Shown: piece by piece, positions 17,564 through 26,150 of the stretch
How the letters are laid out: each line of letters begins with the position of its first letter
Numbering within the stretch: position 1 is the stretch's first letter
Source of the DNA: an uncultured Flavobacterium sp.
Lineage (GTDB): Bacteria; Bacteroidota; Bacteroidia; Flavobacteriales; Flavobacteriaceae
Assembly (NCBI RefSeq): GCF_946478785.1
Contig: NZ_CAMLDD010000006.1
Span: 124,001 to 188,000, forward strand
Length of the DNA stretch: 64,000 nucleotides
Reading direction: 5' to 3'
Program-made: the position numbers and the translations under genes
Notes under the pieces: model-generated
The model's input: only the letters and a program-made list of their open reading frames with translations
Database searches by the model: none
Told to the model about the DNA's origin: nothing

Positions 17564-17964
17564 AATTTCTTTTCCATCATTTTTTCCGGATGTTCTAAAG
17601 CTTTAAAGCCAAATTTCTCATATAAAAAATGAGCATCACTTGTAGCTAAACGCCAAATTTTAATATTTTTCAATATTGGTTCGTTTATCATATTTTCGAT
17701 TAGAATTGACGAATATCCTTTGCCACGATGCTCTTGAGTAATAAATACATCCATTACATAGCCAAAAACAACATAATCTGTAATGACACGGGCAAAACCA
17801 ATCTGATGGTCATTTAAATAAATCCCAAAACAAACCGAAGCATCAATCGTAATTTGTACTTCCTCAATTGTTCGGCCGGCAGCCCAATAAATATCTTTTA
17901 AAAAGTTTTGTATGAAGGGAACATCAAGTCTGGCTTTGTCTGTCGAAACGGTAATTTGATTCAT
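17560..17964 (-). CDS. GNAT family N-acetyltransferase
   Basis: A 134 aa acetyl-CoA-dependent acetyltransferase. The acetyl-CoA loop is visible as VFITQEHRGKGYSSILIENMI (Q/R-x-x-G-x-G type) near residue 72-92, and the C-terminal FLYEKFGFKALEHPEKMM is typical. The substrate is not predictable. It begins a compact unit GNAT-DUF4260-MmcQ whose members are all short accessory proteins. Confidence 0.88.
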   Translation of the reverse strand: MNQITVSTDKARLDVPFIQNFLKDIYWAAGRTIEEVQITIDASVCFGIYLNDHQIGFARVITDYVVFGYVMDVFITQEHRGKGYSSILIENMINEPILKNIKIWRLATSDAHFLYEKFGFKALEHPEKMMEKKL

Positions 17965-18008
17965 AATTTTTGCATTTCAATATATAGCTTTTTAAAGCAG
18001 CTTAATAT

Positions 18009-19073
18009 CTACATTTTAATTTTATCGTCGATTTTTTCTACAGTTTTTGCAATAAAACCCGGGGCATCAAAACGGTAACCAAAATACAATAATCCGTAAA
18101 CTTTATCATTACTGATAATATTGTTTCTATCCTCATTATAAGAACTGATGCTGAAATTTAAACTCGCACCAAAAAGTATTCGATCTGAATTATATCCCAT
18201 CTTTAGGCCACCATCAAGATTTCTGGTGAAATAGGTTTCTTTCTCGACAGTCTCAACACCAGAATCCCTGCTTTTGTCCTTCATGAATTTTACTCCAATG
18301 GATGAAGATAAATTGGGAACAATATAAAAATTTTTATGAATAATAAAATTGTAATAATATCCTGCAGCAAGCTTAAGGTCAAATTCTTTTTGTCTCCCAT
18401 CAAGATCATCTGATTCTGACCGAATCATGTTGTAACTGTAAATTAGAGATGGGATAAAACTCCCGGCACTCTTTCTTTGCCATTCGGTAAATGAGGTTAT
18501 ACTTTTAAGAGAGAATTTTGGATTAAAAAGGTAAGATGTTGACATTCCGTATTGAATCGTTTTAAAATCTGGAAACTTCAGATATGGATCTTTTCCCTCA
18601 ACCCAAGTGGGATCAAATTCAGACATATTCGCCACATAATACCCTTTAGTTTTACTGTAATTAACCGTTTGGAGCCATCTTCCTAAAAAGAAACGAAAAT
18701 TATAATCTGAAAATGAAGATTTGCCTTTTAAATCATTGTCTTTATTTCCTCCAAAAAATTTAGGATAAAACCCATAACTAAAACCGATAAATTTATAATC
18801 AACACTTAAAAATAGTTTGTAACTGTTGTTGGTTTCCAAATCAAGATTCAATCCTTTTTTGTTGTTTAACAGATAGGCATCAGTTTGCGTACTTAAATTT
18901 GCCCGCAACATTATTTCATCTGGATAGTAAATAAAATTTATGGTATCTTTTTCGGTCTTTTTCTGACCATAAACTATTACATTGTGGATAAGAAAAAACA
19001 TTAATAAAAATAAAAACCCCGGAGAATTTGGTTTAATCAGTTTTGGATATTGATGTTCTTTTTCTTTCGACAT
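18009..19073 (-). CDS. DUF4421 family exported protein
   Basis: A 354 aa protein with an N-terminal hydrophobic signal (SPGFLFLLMFFLIHNVIVYGQ) and beta-rich body, matching the flavobacterial DUF4421 type (DTINFIYYPDEIMLRANLST). The many aromatic-alternating strands (YKLFLSVDYKFIGFSYGFYP) suggest an outer-membrane barrel. I choose the ATG at 19073; the longer ORF would start at a TTG at 19085. Function unknown. It lies 27 bases downstream of the cyclase gene on the same strand. Confidence 0.72.
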   Translation of the reverse strand: MSKEKEHQYPKLIKPNSPGFLFLLMFFLIHNVIVYGQKKTEKDTINFIYYPDEIMLRANLSTQTDAYLLNNKKGLNLDLETNNSYKLFLSVDYKFIGFSYGFYPKFFGGNKDNDLKGKSSFSDYNFRFFLGRWLQTVNYSKTKGYYVANMSEFDPTWVEGKDPYLKFPDFKTIQYGMSTSYLFNPKFSLKSITSFTEWQRKSAGSFIPSLIYSYNMIRSESDDLDGRQKEFDLKLAAGYYYNFIIHKNFYIVPNLSSSIGVKFMKDKSRDSGVETVEKETYFTRNLDGGLKMGYNSDRILFGASLNFSISSYNEDRNNIISNDKVYGLLYFGYRFDAPGFIAKTVEKIDDKIKM

Positions 19074-19099
19074 AAGTAATTTCAATTGGCAGCTGTAAA

Positions 19100-19870
19100 C
19101 TACTGATTAAAAGTTTGTAAAGCATATAAAACAGGTTTACTCGGACTTGCATCGTTTTCAAAAGAAGCAATTTGCAGATTAAGCAAATAATTTCCGTCTT
19201 CAATTTCATTCGGAACAAAAATCATCTCGGTAATTGTGGCGCTGAATCGAGCATCAGAATTTAGTTGATGTGTGTCTTTAACATTCCAAAACGCTTTATG
19301 AGCCAATAATTTACCCTCATCATGTTCTTTGTCAACGCTTGGCAAATCCATCAAGAGATGTTGGATTTCGCTTTCGCGGATGAAAATTGCTGCGTCTTCA
19401 GACAAATAAGGCGGATTTGTATTAGAATATTTTCTTGATTTTTTTTCTTTTTGGTTTGGAAGGGTTCTTATAATTAGAGCTTCTGGTGTTGATCCATTTA
19501 AGGAAGCTGAAATTTGCCCTTTAGTTATAACAAAATCATCCCCAATTTTTTCGGGTTCAATTGTAATTAGTTTGGCAAAAAAGAAAAATTGTTTTAAGGC
19601 CTGATTGATGCTGTAAAAATCATTGGTAATATGTCCCAGACATTCTGTATGCGTTCCGTGCCCATGCGGATTAAAGAAAATATTATTGAAATTCGTTGAT
19701 GATTTTCCCTCAGAAACTTTTCCAATCCAATCACCAAAAACGACTGGCTCAATAATAGGTTTTTCAAGATACCAGGCAATTGGATTTTCATCCGTATTTG
19801 TTAATGAAATGGAAATATCAATGGGTTTTGATAAGTCGATTTGATATTTATTGTCAAGAATTGCTAACAT
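19100..19870 (-). CDS. Cyclase family protein (kynurenine-formamidase-like)
   Basis: A 256 aa metal-dependent hydrolase of the cyclase/KynB fold. The metal motif appears as NPHGHGTHTECLGH near residue 65; the family usually has HxGTHxD, so Glu replaces the Asp here. Start: the ATG at 19870 is preferred, because an ATG-like extension to 19948 would translate a repeat element (19876-19910). The substrate cannot be read; tryptophan-pathway use is not indicated by neighbours. It reads in the same direction as hemW upstream. Confidence 0.82.
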   Translation of the reverse strand: MLAILDNKYQIDLSKPIDISISLTNTDENPIAWYLEKPIIEPVVFGDWIGKVSEGKSSTNFNNIFFNPHGHGTHTECLGHITNDFYSINQALKQFFFFAKLITIEPEKIGDDFVITKGQISASLNGSTPEALIIRTLPNQKEKKSRKYSNTNPPYLSEDAAIFIRESEIQHLLMDLPSVDKEHDEGKLLAHKAFWNVKDTHQLNSDARFSATITEMIFVPNEIEDGNYLLNLQIASFENDASPSKPVLYALQTFNQ

Positions 19871-19875
19871 AATGG

Positions 19876-19910
19876 AACGCAGATTTACGGATATTAACGC
19901 AGATTTTACG
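19876..19910. repeat. Tandem AACGCAGATTTACG-type repeat
   Basis: AACGCAGATTTACG (19876-19889) recurs as AACGCAGATTTTACG (19896-19910). Such motifs are dispersed in many Bacteroidota intergenic regions. It lies directly before the cyclase start and argues against the longer ORF. Confidence 0.55.
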
Positions 19911-19957
19911 AATTTACAATCAGTGTTTGCTTGTATCCGTTTCATCAACAGTCTAAT

Positions 19958-21094
19958 TTATTCTTCCAAATTTAAATAAAATAAATCTGAAGCTATTCCA
20001 TCCGTTAAGAATTTTCCTTTTATTGTAGGTTTTAGAATGTTATCTTCGATAAAAACCAAATCATCTTTTAAGAATTTCTCACTCTGCTTTTGTAGATAAT
20101 TCAAATAATCTAAACCAAATTCTTTCTCAATTCTTTCTAATGAAACGCCCCAAATCGTTCTCAATCCCGTCATAATATATTCATTATAACGATCGGATTT
20201 TGATAAAACCTCAGTTTCTATTGGTAAAATATTTTCCCGAATCGACTTTAAGTAAAGTGAATTATTGGCTACATTCCAGCCGCGTTTTTCTCCATCATAA
20301 CTATGTGCCGAAGGTCCGATCCCTATATATTTTTTACCCAACCAGTATGCCGAATTGTTTTTAGAAAAATAATTCTCTTTTCCAAAATTGGATAATTCGT
20401 AGTGAATAAAACCGTTTTTTTGAAGTATATCGACTAAAATCATAAAATGATTCGAAGCCACTTCATCTTGTGGTTCAGCAATTTTTCCTGTATCGATTAA
20501 TTTTCTTAAAGCAGTTTTGGGTTCAACTGTCAAAGCATAACTTGAAATATGTGGAACGCCAAAACTCAAAGCGGTTTCAATATTTTCCTTCCACATTTCA
20601 TCTGTCAATCCCGGGATTCCATAAATTAAATCCAACGAAATATTATCAAAATATTTGGTCGCTTCTTCTAAACATTTTATGGCTTCCGCCGAATTATGAG
20701 CGCGATTCATCATTTTCAGATCTTCTTCGTAAAAAGACTGAATTCCAATGCTAAGGCGATTTATTGGACTTTTGGACAATTCTAAAATTCTTTCAGAAGA
20801 TAAATCATCCGGATTGGCTTCGAGAGTAATTTCCGGATTTTCAGAAACTTTATAGTTTTTATAAACTTCTTCAATTAAAAAGTTTATTTCCTTGTTACTT
20901 AAAACAGAAGGTGTTCCACCGCCAAAATAAATGGTTTCAACGACATCTTCCTTAAATTCAGTTTTGCGCATTGCAATTTCTTTGGCCAAAGCCAAAACTA
21001 TCTCGTCTTTCTTTTTCATGGAAGTTGAAAAATGAAAGTCGCAATAATGGCAAGCCTGTTTGCAGAATGGGATGTGAATGTAGATACCGCTCAT
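19958..21094 (-). CDS. hemW: HemW, radical SAM heme chaperone
   Basis: A 378 aa radical SAM protein related to coproporphyrinogen oxidase HemN, but of the HemW branch that binds and delivers heme. The iron-sulfur cluster motif is C11, C15 and C18 (IPFCKQACHYCDF). The SAM-binding YFGGGTPSVLS follows near residue 58, ITLEANPDDL near 95, and RLSIGIQSF near 113. The C-terminal HemN-like domain ends the protein. The ATG at 21094 is 8 bases from the left inverted repeat of the IVP cassette. Confidence 0.93.
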   Translation of the reverse strand: MSGIYIHIPFCKQACHYCDFHFSTSMKKKDEIVLALAKEIAMRKTEFKEDVVETIYFGGGTPSVLSNKEINFLIEEVYKNYKVSENPEITLEANPDDLSSERILELSKSPINRLSIGIQSFYEEDLKMMNRAHNSAEAIKCLEEATKYFDNISLDLIYGIPGLTDEMWKENIETALSFGVPHISSYALTVEPKTALRKLIDTGKIAEPQDEVASNHFMILVDILQKNGFIHYELSNFGKENYFSKNNSAYWLGKKYIGIGPSAHSYDGEKRGWNVANNSLYLKSIRENILPIETEVLSKSDRYNEYIMTGLRTIWGVSLERIEKEFGLDYLNYLQKQSEKFLKDDLVFIEDNILKPTIKGKFLTDGIASDLFYLNLEE

Positions 21095-21101
21095 TTATTT
21101 T

Positions 21102-21132
21102 AGTGTTCAGTGGTCAGTTTTTTAGTGTTCAG
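21102..21132. repeat. Left inverted repeat of the IVP cassette
   Basis: This 31-base stretch, read on the minus strand, resembles the right end 21635-21664: about 25 positions agree, and the outer 10 bases (AGTGTTCAGT versus ACTGAACACT) are exact inverse complements. Confidence 0.65.
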
Positions 21133-21224
21133 ACTTAGCATTGAAAATATTATTAGAGTTCAGTTTTAGTATTAAAAATTATTTTTTGACTATAAGGAAG
21201 GCAATTTGAATACTAAAAAACTAT

Positions 21225-21602
21225 TTACTGATCACTTCTTTTAACTCCAAACTTTTCAGGATTTAAAAGCATGTAATTAATTAGTTTTCCTATTTCATTA
21301 CTTGTATTTAGCAATTCCTGATATAATTCACCAGTAATATAGTTACAGGCCAAAGCAAATTCTAACCAAACTTGTGTTTCAGAGTTTTCACCATCGGAAT
21401 CTGTTAGTTTGCTATAAAAATGTTTTGGATAAATTCGTTTGCGATATGCTTCAGCAATCGTTACTGGAACACTTCGGGAAGAACGTCTTATTTGATCAGT
21501 TAATGAATAAGTTTCTTCTTTTGGAAATGATTTTGTGAGCTCAAAGATTTTCATTTCTAAAGAAAAAGATTTTTTATAAGCGAGTAAATCTTGAAATGTC
21601 AT
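21225..21602 (-). CDS. Four helix bundle protein, 23S rRNA IVP family
   Basis: A 125 aa protein of the S23/IVP four-helix-bundle family, known from intervening sequences in 23S rRNA and related to Avd of diversity-generating retroelements. Marks are FQDLLAYKKSFSLEMKIFEL at the start, YSLTDQIRRSSRSVPVTIAE near residue 32, and SETQVWLEFALACNYIT near 72. Here it stands alone, not in rRNA. The last residues (SDQ) are encoded by repeat-like DNA (AGTGATCAGT). No reverse transcriptase or variable repeat is nearby, so a retroelement role is not supported. Function of the free-standing form is unknown. Confidence 0.85.
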   Translation of the reverse strand: MTFQDLLAYKKSFSLEMKIFELTKSFPKEETYSLTDQIRRSSRSVPVTIAEAYRKRIYPKHFYSKLTDSDGENSETQVWLEFALACNYITGELYQELLNTSNEIGKLINYMLLNPEKFGVKRSDQ

Positions 21603-21634
21603 TATATATTTTATTCTTTTAATTGTTTATAAAA

Positions 21635-21664
21635 CTGAATACTAAAACCTGATTACTGAACACT
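21635..21664. repeat. Right inverted repeat of the IVP cassette
   Basis: This 30-base stretch is the inverse partner of 21102-21132. It matches the fba-accD repeat (6216-6245) in direct orientation at 27 of 30 bases. Its last two bases fall inside the ruvC stop codon. Confidence 0.65.
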
Positions 21665-22217
21665 ACTTCCTCACTTTGTCTTCATTTTGTTTCACAAAAG
21701 CATCCCAACCCGAATAACTTTTTCCAGCTACGATTTTCCCAGAATTGAAGAAATGACAAACCGCTGCTGCCAAACCATCAGTTGAATCAAGATTTTTTGG
21801 CAATTCTTTCAAACCTAAAAGTTGTTGGAGCATTTTGGCCACTTGTTCTTTACTGGCATTTCCGTTTCCGGTAATGGCCATTTTTATTTTTTTGGGTTCG
21901 TATTCTGTAATTGGAATATCTCTTGAAAGTCCGGCAGCCATTGCAACGCCTTGTGCTCGTCCTAACTTTAACATCGACTGAACGTTTTTACCAAAGAATG
22001 GCGCTTCGATCGCAATTTCATCAGGATGATGCGTATCGATTAATTCTATGGTACGTTCAAAAATGATTTTTAATTTTTGATAATGGTTGTCGTATTTGGA
22101 CAATTGCAGTTCGTTAAGCTGCAAAAACTCCATTTTTTTATTGGTAACTTTAATCAATCCAAAACCCATGATTGTGGTTCCGGGGTCGATGCCTAATATG
22201 ATGCGTTCTTTTGTCAA
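21663..22217 (-). CDS. ruvC: Holliday junction endodeoxyribonuclease RuvC
   Basis: Resolves Holliday junctions with RuvAB. The 184 aa protein has the RNase H-like acidic residues: Asp in [15 protein letters not shown] near residue 11, Glu in [11 protein letters not shown] near 70, and the paired Asp in [14 protein letters not shown] near 142-145. The start appears to be TTG (22217), 7 bases after the WG-repeat gene, with no in-frame ATG nearby. The stop overlaps the right repeat of the IVP cassette, but the reading frame is intact. Confidence 0.94.
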   Translation of the reverse strand: MTKERIILGIDPGTTIMGFGLIKVTNKKMEFLQLNELQLSKYDNHYQKLKIIFERTIELIDTHHPDEIAIEAPFFGKNVQSMLKLGRAQGVAMAAGLSRDIPITEYEPKKIKMAITGNGNASKEQVAKMLQQLLGLKELPKNLDSTDGLAAAVCHFFNSGKIVAGKSYSGWDAFVKQNEDKVRK

Positions 22218-22224
22218 GGTTTTT

Positions 22225-23997
22225 TTACTTTAAATAAGAGAATTTATCTTCAACTTCTGTTTTAGAGATATTTTCTTTAATAATTTTATTTTTATTATTT
22301 ATCACGAAATATTTACCATTTCGTAAAACATAGAATTCAGTTTCTTTCTTTTTTGTTTCAAAGGCTAAATCGATATATATTTCATCATATTCAAAAGGAA
22401 TTACGGGTTTATTTTGAATGGTTACTACGCCATATTTGCCTTTTTTAGAAAGAATAATTGTGTTGCTATCATTATAAAATAAACTATCATATATAGTCGG
22501 AATAACAATTTTTCCATCTTTAGTTATTAAACCTTTTTTTCCATTTTTAGTCACAAAATGATAATTAGAACCTGGACCATATTCAACCCAATTTGACATT
22601 TCTGTATAATCGAAAGGAATAATCAGTCTTCCTATTCTGTCTATTACTCCATATTTGCCATTCTGTTTTGCGATAAATCTATTTTTGTTATCATAGAAAC
22701 AAGGCGACAAATCCTGATAATTAAAATTTAAAACCGTTTTTAAGTTTTTATCAATAATTCCAGCTTTGCTGTTTTTGGTTATGATGTAATAATCAAGATC
22801 TTTCCAAGTCATTATTGATTCACATTCAATTGGATAAACAATTTTATTATCAGAACTTACCAGTCCAAATTTTCCTTTAAGTTTAACTATTGTATTTGAA
22901 GTTCCGTGAAAATCGTCAATTTCCTCAAACATAAAAGGAATTATTACTTTTCCCTGATTATCCACTACACCATATTGATTTTTTAAATTCTGAATTATAT
23001 AAACTCTCTGAACTTTGCTTGCCAGACGACTAAAATCAAAATTGTAACTTTTTATATTATCATAGATTTTATTTCCACGTTTATCCAGTAAAGTGATGTA
23101 ATTTTCATTCTTTCCTTCAAAGATTTCAGATTCATGGTAATCATCTTCAGGATGTACTAATGTATCATATTTAGGTTTAACTATTTCTTTTCCAAATTCA
23201 TTTATGATTCCGTATTTACGATTTTTGGAAATAATTGCAATTCTGTTTTGATTGAATTTTTCTCCAAAATCATATTTCCCAAAAGGAATTACTTCTTTCA
23301 AATTTTTATTTAAATAAGCAACTCTACCATTTTTTCGAACTAAAATCAATCCGTTTTTCCAAAAAGTGCTCTCACTTTCTCCATTTATATCAATATCAGT
23401 TAAAACAATTTGATCATAAATAAAATCTGTTTTTTGTTTTCCAAAAGAATCAAAAAATGCCCATTTTCCCTTTTTTTTCAAAGTAAGCAAACTATCAATA
23501 GTTGAGTCATTAGCGTCTTGATAATTCAGTGGAATTATTTCTTTACCTGTCTTATCAATAAAACCAAATTTGTTATTTTTTTCTACCAAAGCCAAACCGG
23601 AATTTTGAAAATCACTATTATTGTCAAATTGAACAGGGATTATTAACTTTCCAGATCTATTTACAAATCCATATTTGTTATTTTTTTTAACGGAAGCTAA
23701 TTCATGATTAAATGGATCTATGTCATCATATTGAAAAGGAACAATTATATTTTCATGAATATCAATATAACCATGTTTATTTCCTAATTCAGCTAATATC
23801 ATTCCCTTCTCATCAATAGGATTTAAAAATTTGTACTTGTTTAATGGAATAATAGAATTCCCTTTTTCATCATTGAATCCCCAAGAATTTTCTCCCATTA
23901 TTCTAATATATGTTTTAGATTGAATGACTGGTTTAGTCTTGTTACATGAAAATAGAAGAAAGAATATGAAGAGTAATTTAATGATTGATTTTGTCAT
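22225..23997 (-). CDS. WG-repeat lipoprotein
   Basis: A 590 aa protein starting with a lipoprotein signal ([18 protein letters not shown], cysteine at residue 18). It is built of roughly a dozen WG (KWG/KYG) beta repeats of the form [16 protein letters not shown] or [18 protein letters not shown]. The family is common in Bacteroidota, surface or periplasmic, of unknown function. It is directly upstream of ruvC on the same strand (7 bp), though no functional link is evident. Confidence 0.87.
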   Translation of the reverse strand: MTKSIIKLLFIFFLLFSCNKTKPVIQSKTYIRIMGENSWGFNDEKGNSIIPLNKYKFLNPIDEKGMILAELGNKHGYIDIHENIIVPFQYDDIDPFNHELASVKKNNKYGFVNRSGKLIIPVQFDNNSDFQNSGLALVEKNNKFGFIDKTGKEIIPLNYQDANDSTIDSLLTLKKKGKWAFFDSFGKQKTDFIYDQIVLTDIDINGESESTFWKNGLILVRKNGRVAYLNKNLKEVIPFGKYDFGEKFNQNRIAIISKNRKYGIINEFGKEIVKPKYDTLVHPEDDYHESEIFEGKNENYITLLDKRGNKIYDNIKSYNFDFSRLASKVQRVYIIQNLKNQYGVVDNQGKVIIPFMFEEIDDFHGTSNTIVKLKGKFGLVSSDNKIVYPIECESIMTWKDLDYYIITKNSKAGIIDKNLKTVLNFNYQDLSPCFYDNKNRFIAKQNGKYGVIDRIGRLIIPFDYTEMSNWVEYGPGSNYHFVTKNGKKGLITKDGKIVIPTIYDSLFYNDSNTIILSKKGKYGVVTIQNKPVIPFEYDEIYIDLAFETKKKETEFYVLRNGKYFVINNKNKIIKENISKTEVEDKFSYLK

Positions 23998-24054
23998 ATT
24001 TTGATTCTTGAATGATTGAATTTACACTAAAATTGATTCTAATTCATTTTCTAA

Positions 24055-24081
24055 TTTTCAAATTGCCACATTTTCAAATTG
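24055..24081. repeat. Direct repeat TTTTCAAATTG
   Basis: TTTTCAAATTG occurs at 24055-24065 and 24071-24081 (16-base period). The first copy supplies the -33 TTG of the promoter at 24063-24091. This is another dispersed-type intergenic motif. Confidence 0.55.
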
Positions 24082-24091
24082 ATTACTTTTG
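24063..24091 (+). promoter_or_regulatory. Promoter of the flippase-like/glycosyltransferase pair
   Basis: TTG (24063-24065), 18-base spacer, TACTTTTG (24084-24091). The ATG at 24096 follows after only four bases (CACC), so the transcript would be leaderless or nearly so. Confidence 0.7.
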
Positions 24092-24095
24092 CACC

Positions 24096-25025
24096 ATGAT
24101 TTCAATTCCTCACAAAGCTAAACAATTCCTTGTTCTTCTGATCAAACTTTTGATTGTAGGTGGCGCATTTTACTTTATTTATAATCAGTTGGCGAATAAT
24201 GACAAATTGGACTGGCAAAAATTCATAACTGTATTTCGTAAAAATCAGTCGGTTTTAGGAATTGGCTTTATATTGCTTTTGAGTGTTTTAAACCGGTATT
24301 TTGAGATTTTAAAATGGCAAAATTTAACCAAAGTTATTCATACAATCTCTTTAGGCGAATCTACAAAACAAGTTCTGGCTGCTTTAACCGCCGGAATTTT
24401 TACACCAAACGGAGTTGGTGAATATGCAGGAAAGGCACTTTTTTTTCAAAAATCAGAAGCTAAAAAAGTAGTTTTTCTAAATTTGATCTGCAACGGAATC
24501 CAGATGATTTTAACTGTTATATTTGGAACAATTGGCCTTTTGATTATCGGATACTGGAAATGGGTTTTAGGAATAATTGGATTGTTTTTATTTTTTATTC
24601 TATTTTCTTTTCTCTTTAAAAAAATAAAAATAAAAGGATATTCTATCGAAAAATTATTTGAGAAGATCAATGAAATTCCGAAACCAATTCATCAAAAAAA
24701 TATTGTTTTAGGAATTTTACGTTATCTCGTTTTCTCACATCAATATTACTTTCTGTTTTTGGCTTTTGACGTCGATTTGCCTTATATGACCTTGATTTCG
24801 ACAATTGCAGTTGTTTACTTTTTAGCTTCGTCTTTACCCACTTTTCAGTTTTTGGATTTTGCTGTAAAAGGAAGCGTTGCTATTTATTTCTTTGGGATTT
24901 TAGGTGTAAATGAATGGATTGTTGTTTTTATCAGCACGCTAATGTGGTTTCTAAATGTAGTGTTGCCCGTTGTTTTAGGAAGCTATTATGTATTGAATTT
25001 TAAAACAAAAACGGGAATAGCATGA
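24096..25025 (+). CDS. Flippase-like/LPG-synthase-TM family membrane protein
   Basis: A 309 aa polytopic membrane protein with about eight hydrophobic segments. It resembles the UPF0104/lysylphosphatidylglycerol synthase membrane domain (NRYFEILKWQNL, TPNGVGEYAGKALFF near residue 108). The family includes flippases and transporters of lipid-linked intermediates. The start at 24096 is preferred to an upstream extension to 24012, which would overlap the promoter. The stop overlaps the glycosyltransferase ATG (ATGA), so the two products probably work on the same envelope glycan or lipid. Confidence 0.75.
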   Translation: MISIPHKAKQFLVLLIKLLIVGGAFYFIYNQLANNDKLDWQKFITVFRKNQSVLGIGFILLLSVLNRYFEILKWQNLTKVIHTISLGESTKQVLAALTAGIFTPNGVGEYAGKALFFQKSEAKKVVFLNLICNGIQMILTVIFGTIGLLIIGYWKWVLGIIGLFLFFILFSFLFKKIKIKGYSIEKLFEKINEIPKPIHQKNIVLGILRYLVFSHQYYFLFLAFDVDLPYMTLISTIAVVYFLASSLPTFQFLDFAVKGSVAIYFFGILGVNEWIVVFISTLMWFLNVVLPVVLGSYYVLNFKTKTGIA

Positions 25026-26125
25026 GTTTGGTTTTGTTCACCATATTAATGATTTACGTAATCAGTATTGGCTTGCTTATTTATGGTTTTTCCAAAGTAA
25101 AAAAATATCAAAAGAAGAATTTAACACCGCAAACGAGTTTTACTATTATTGTTCCGTTTCGGAATGAAGCTGACAATTTACCAAAGCTTTTAGAAAGTTT
25201 TTCAAATCTGAATTATCCGAATGATTTATTTGAAGTGATTTTGGTGGATGATAATTCCGCGGAAAAGTTTCAGGTTTCAGGTTTCAGGTTTCAGGTTTCT
25301 GTGATTGACAACATTCGGGTTTCGAATTCGCCTAAAAAGGACGCCATTTCCACTGCAATGCAGGACGTAAAAACCAATTGGGTCATTACTACTGATGCAG
25401 ACTGTATTGTACCTGTAAACTGGCTGTTAACATTTGATAATTATATTCAGGAAAATCAGGTTTCTATGTTAGCTAGTGCTGTTTCTTACGACTGTAAAAA
25501 CTCATTTTTAGATCATTTTCAACAATTGGATTTAACAAGTTTGCAAGGTGCCACAGTTGGAAGTTTTGGTCTTCGAAAAGCTTTTATGTGTAATGGCGCT
25601 AATTTTGCCTACACAAAATCATTGTTTGAAAAGTTAAACGGCTTTGAAGGAAATGATAAAATTGCAAGCGGAGATGATGTTTTTCTATTGCAAAAAGCGG
25701 CAAATTTATTTCCTGAAGAAGTATTTTACTTAAAAGCTGAGGAAGCTATTGTGATTACCAAACCTACAGAAAACTGGAAATCATTATTTTATCAAAGAGT
25801 GCGGTGGGCGGCTAAAACCAGTTCGTATCAAAGCAGTTTTGGAAAGTTTTTAGGTTTGGTTGTTTTTTTTGGAAACCTAAGCTTTGTAATTGGTTTTGTG
25901 TTTTTTCTTTTTGGGATTTGGTCCTTGAAGCTTTTAGCCTTGTATGCAATTTTAAAATTTACTGTAGATTTTGTTTTGATTTATATTACCAATCAATTTT
26001 TGACAAAAACCAGACTAAAACATTTGGTATTAAGCAGCTTATTTTATCCTTTTTTTAGTTTGGCTGTGGCTTTGTACAGTTTGTTTGGTTCTTATGAGTG
26101 GAAAGAGCGTCGATTTAAAGTATAA
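25022..26125 (+). CDS. Family 2 glycosyltransferase with an internal heptanucleotide tract
   Basis: A 367 aa GT-A glycosyltransferase. An N-terminal membrane segment is followed by TIIVPFRNEADNLPKLLESF near residue 41, the VDDNS metal/nucleotide motif near 76, TTDADCI near 123, GDDVFLLQKAA near 218 and QRVRWAAKTSSY (QxxRW-like) near 258. C-terminal membrane segments follow. It is most like processive or CESA-type family 2 enzymes, with an unknown acceptor. Directly after VDDNS the protein contains KFQVSGFRFQVSV, encoded by tandem GTTTCAG units (25267-25299). This looks like repeat DNA captured in frame, in a loop next to the catalytic motif. Confidence 0.85.
   Translation: MSLVLFTILMIYVISIGLLIYGFSKVKKYQKKNLTPQTSFTIIVPFRNEADNLPKLLESFSNLNYPNDLFEVILVDDNSAEKFQVSGFRFQVSVIDNIRVSNSPKKDAISTAMQDVKTNWVITTDADCIVPVNWLLTFDNYIQENQVSMLASAVSYDCKNSFLDHFQQLDLTSLQGATVGSFGLRKAFMCNGANFAYTKSLFEKLNGFEGNDKIASGDDVFLLQKAANLFPEEVFYLKAEEAIVITKPTENWKSLFYQRVRWAAKTSSYQSSFGKFLGLVVFFGNLSFVIGFVFFLFGIWSLKLLALYAILKFTVDFVLIYITNQFLTKTRLKHLVLSSLFYPFFSLAVALYSLFGSYEWKERRFKV
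25267..25299 (+). repeat. Heptanucleotide tandem repeat (GTTTCAG x 4.7) inside a coding sequence
   Basis: Four full GTTTCAG units (25267-25294) and a partial unit (GTTTC) lie inside the glycosyltransferase gene. The unit length is not a multiple of three, so gain or loss of one unit would shift the frame, and three units would restore it. Confidence 0.9.
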
Positions 26126-26150
26126 TTTCTCTTGGATCTTAGCGTCTTAG

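Larger units (their letters stand above)
21102..21664 (-). mobile_element. Candidate four-helix-bundle (IVP) gene cassette
   Basis: A 563-bp segment between the hemW start and the ruvC stop. Its ends are inverted repeats of about 30 bases, and it carries only the four-helix-bundle gene. The right end overlaps the ruvC stop codon and the left end is 8 bases from the hemW start. The inference is that the segment was inserted into a very short spacer. 23S rRNA intervening sequences encoding this protein family also have complementary ends, which is the closest known parallel. Confidence 0.5.

Noticed and set aside
21225..21602. Avd-like accessory protein of a diversity-generating retroelement
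   Set aside because: The fold family is the same, but no reverse transcriptase, template repeat or variable repeat is nearby.
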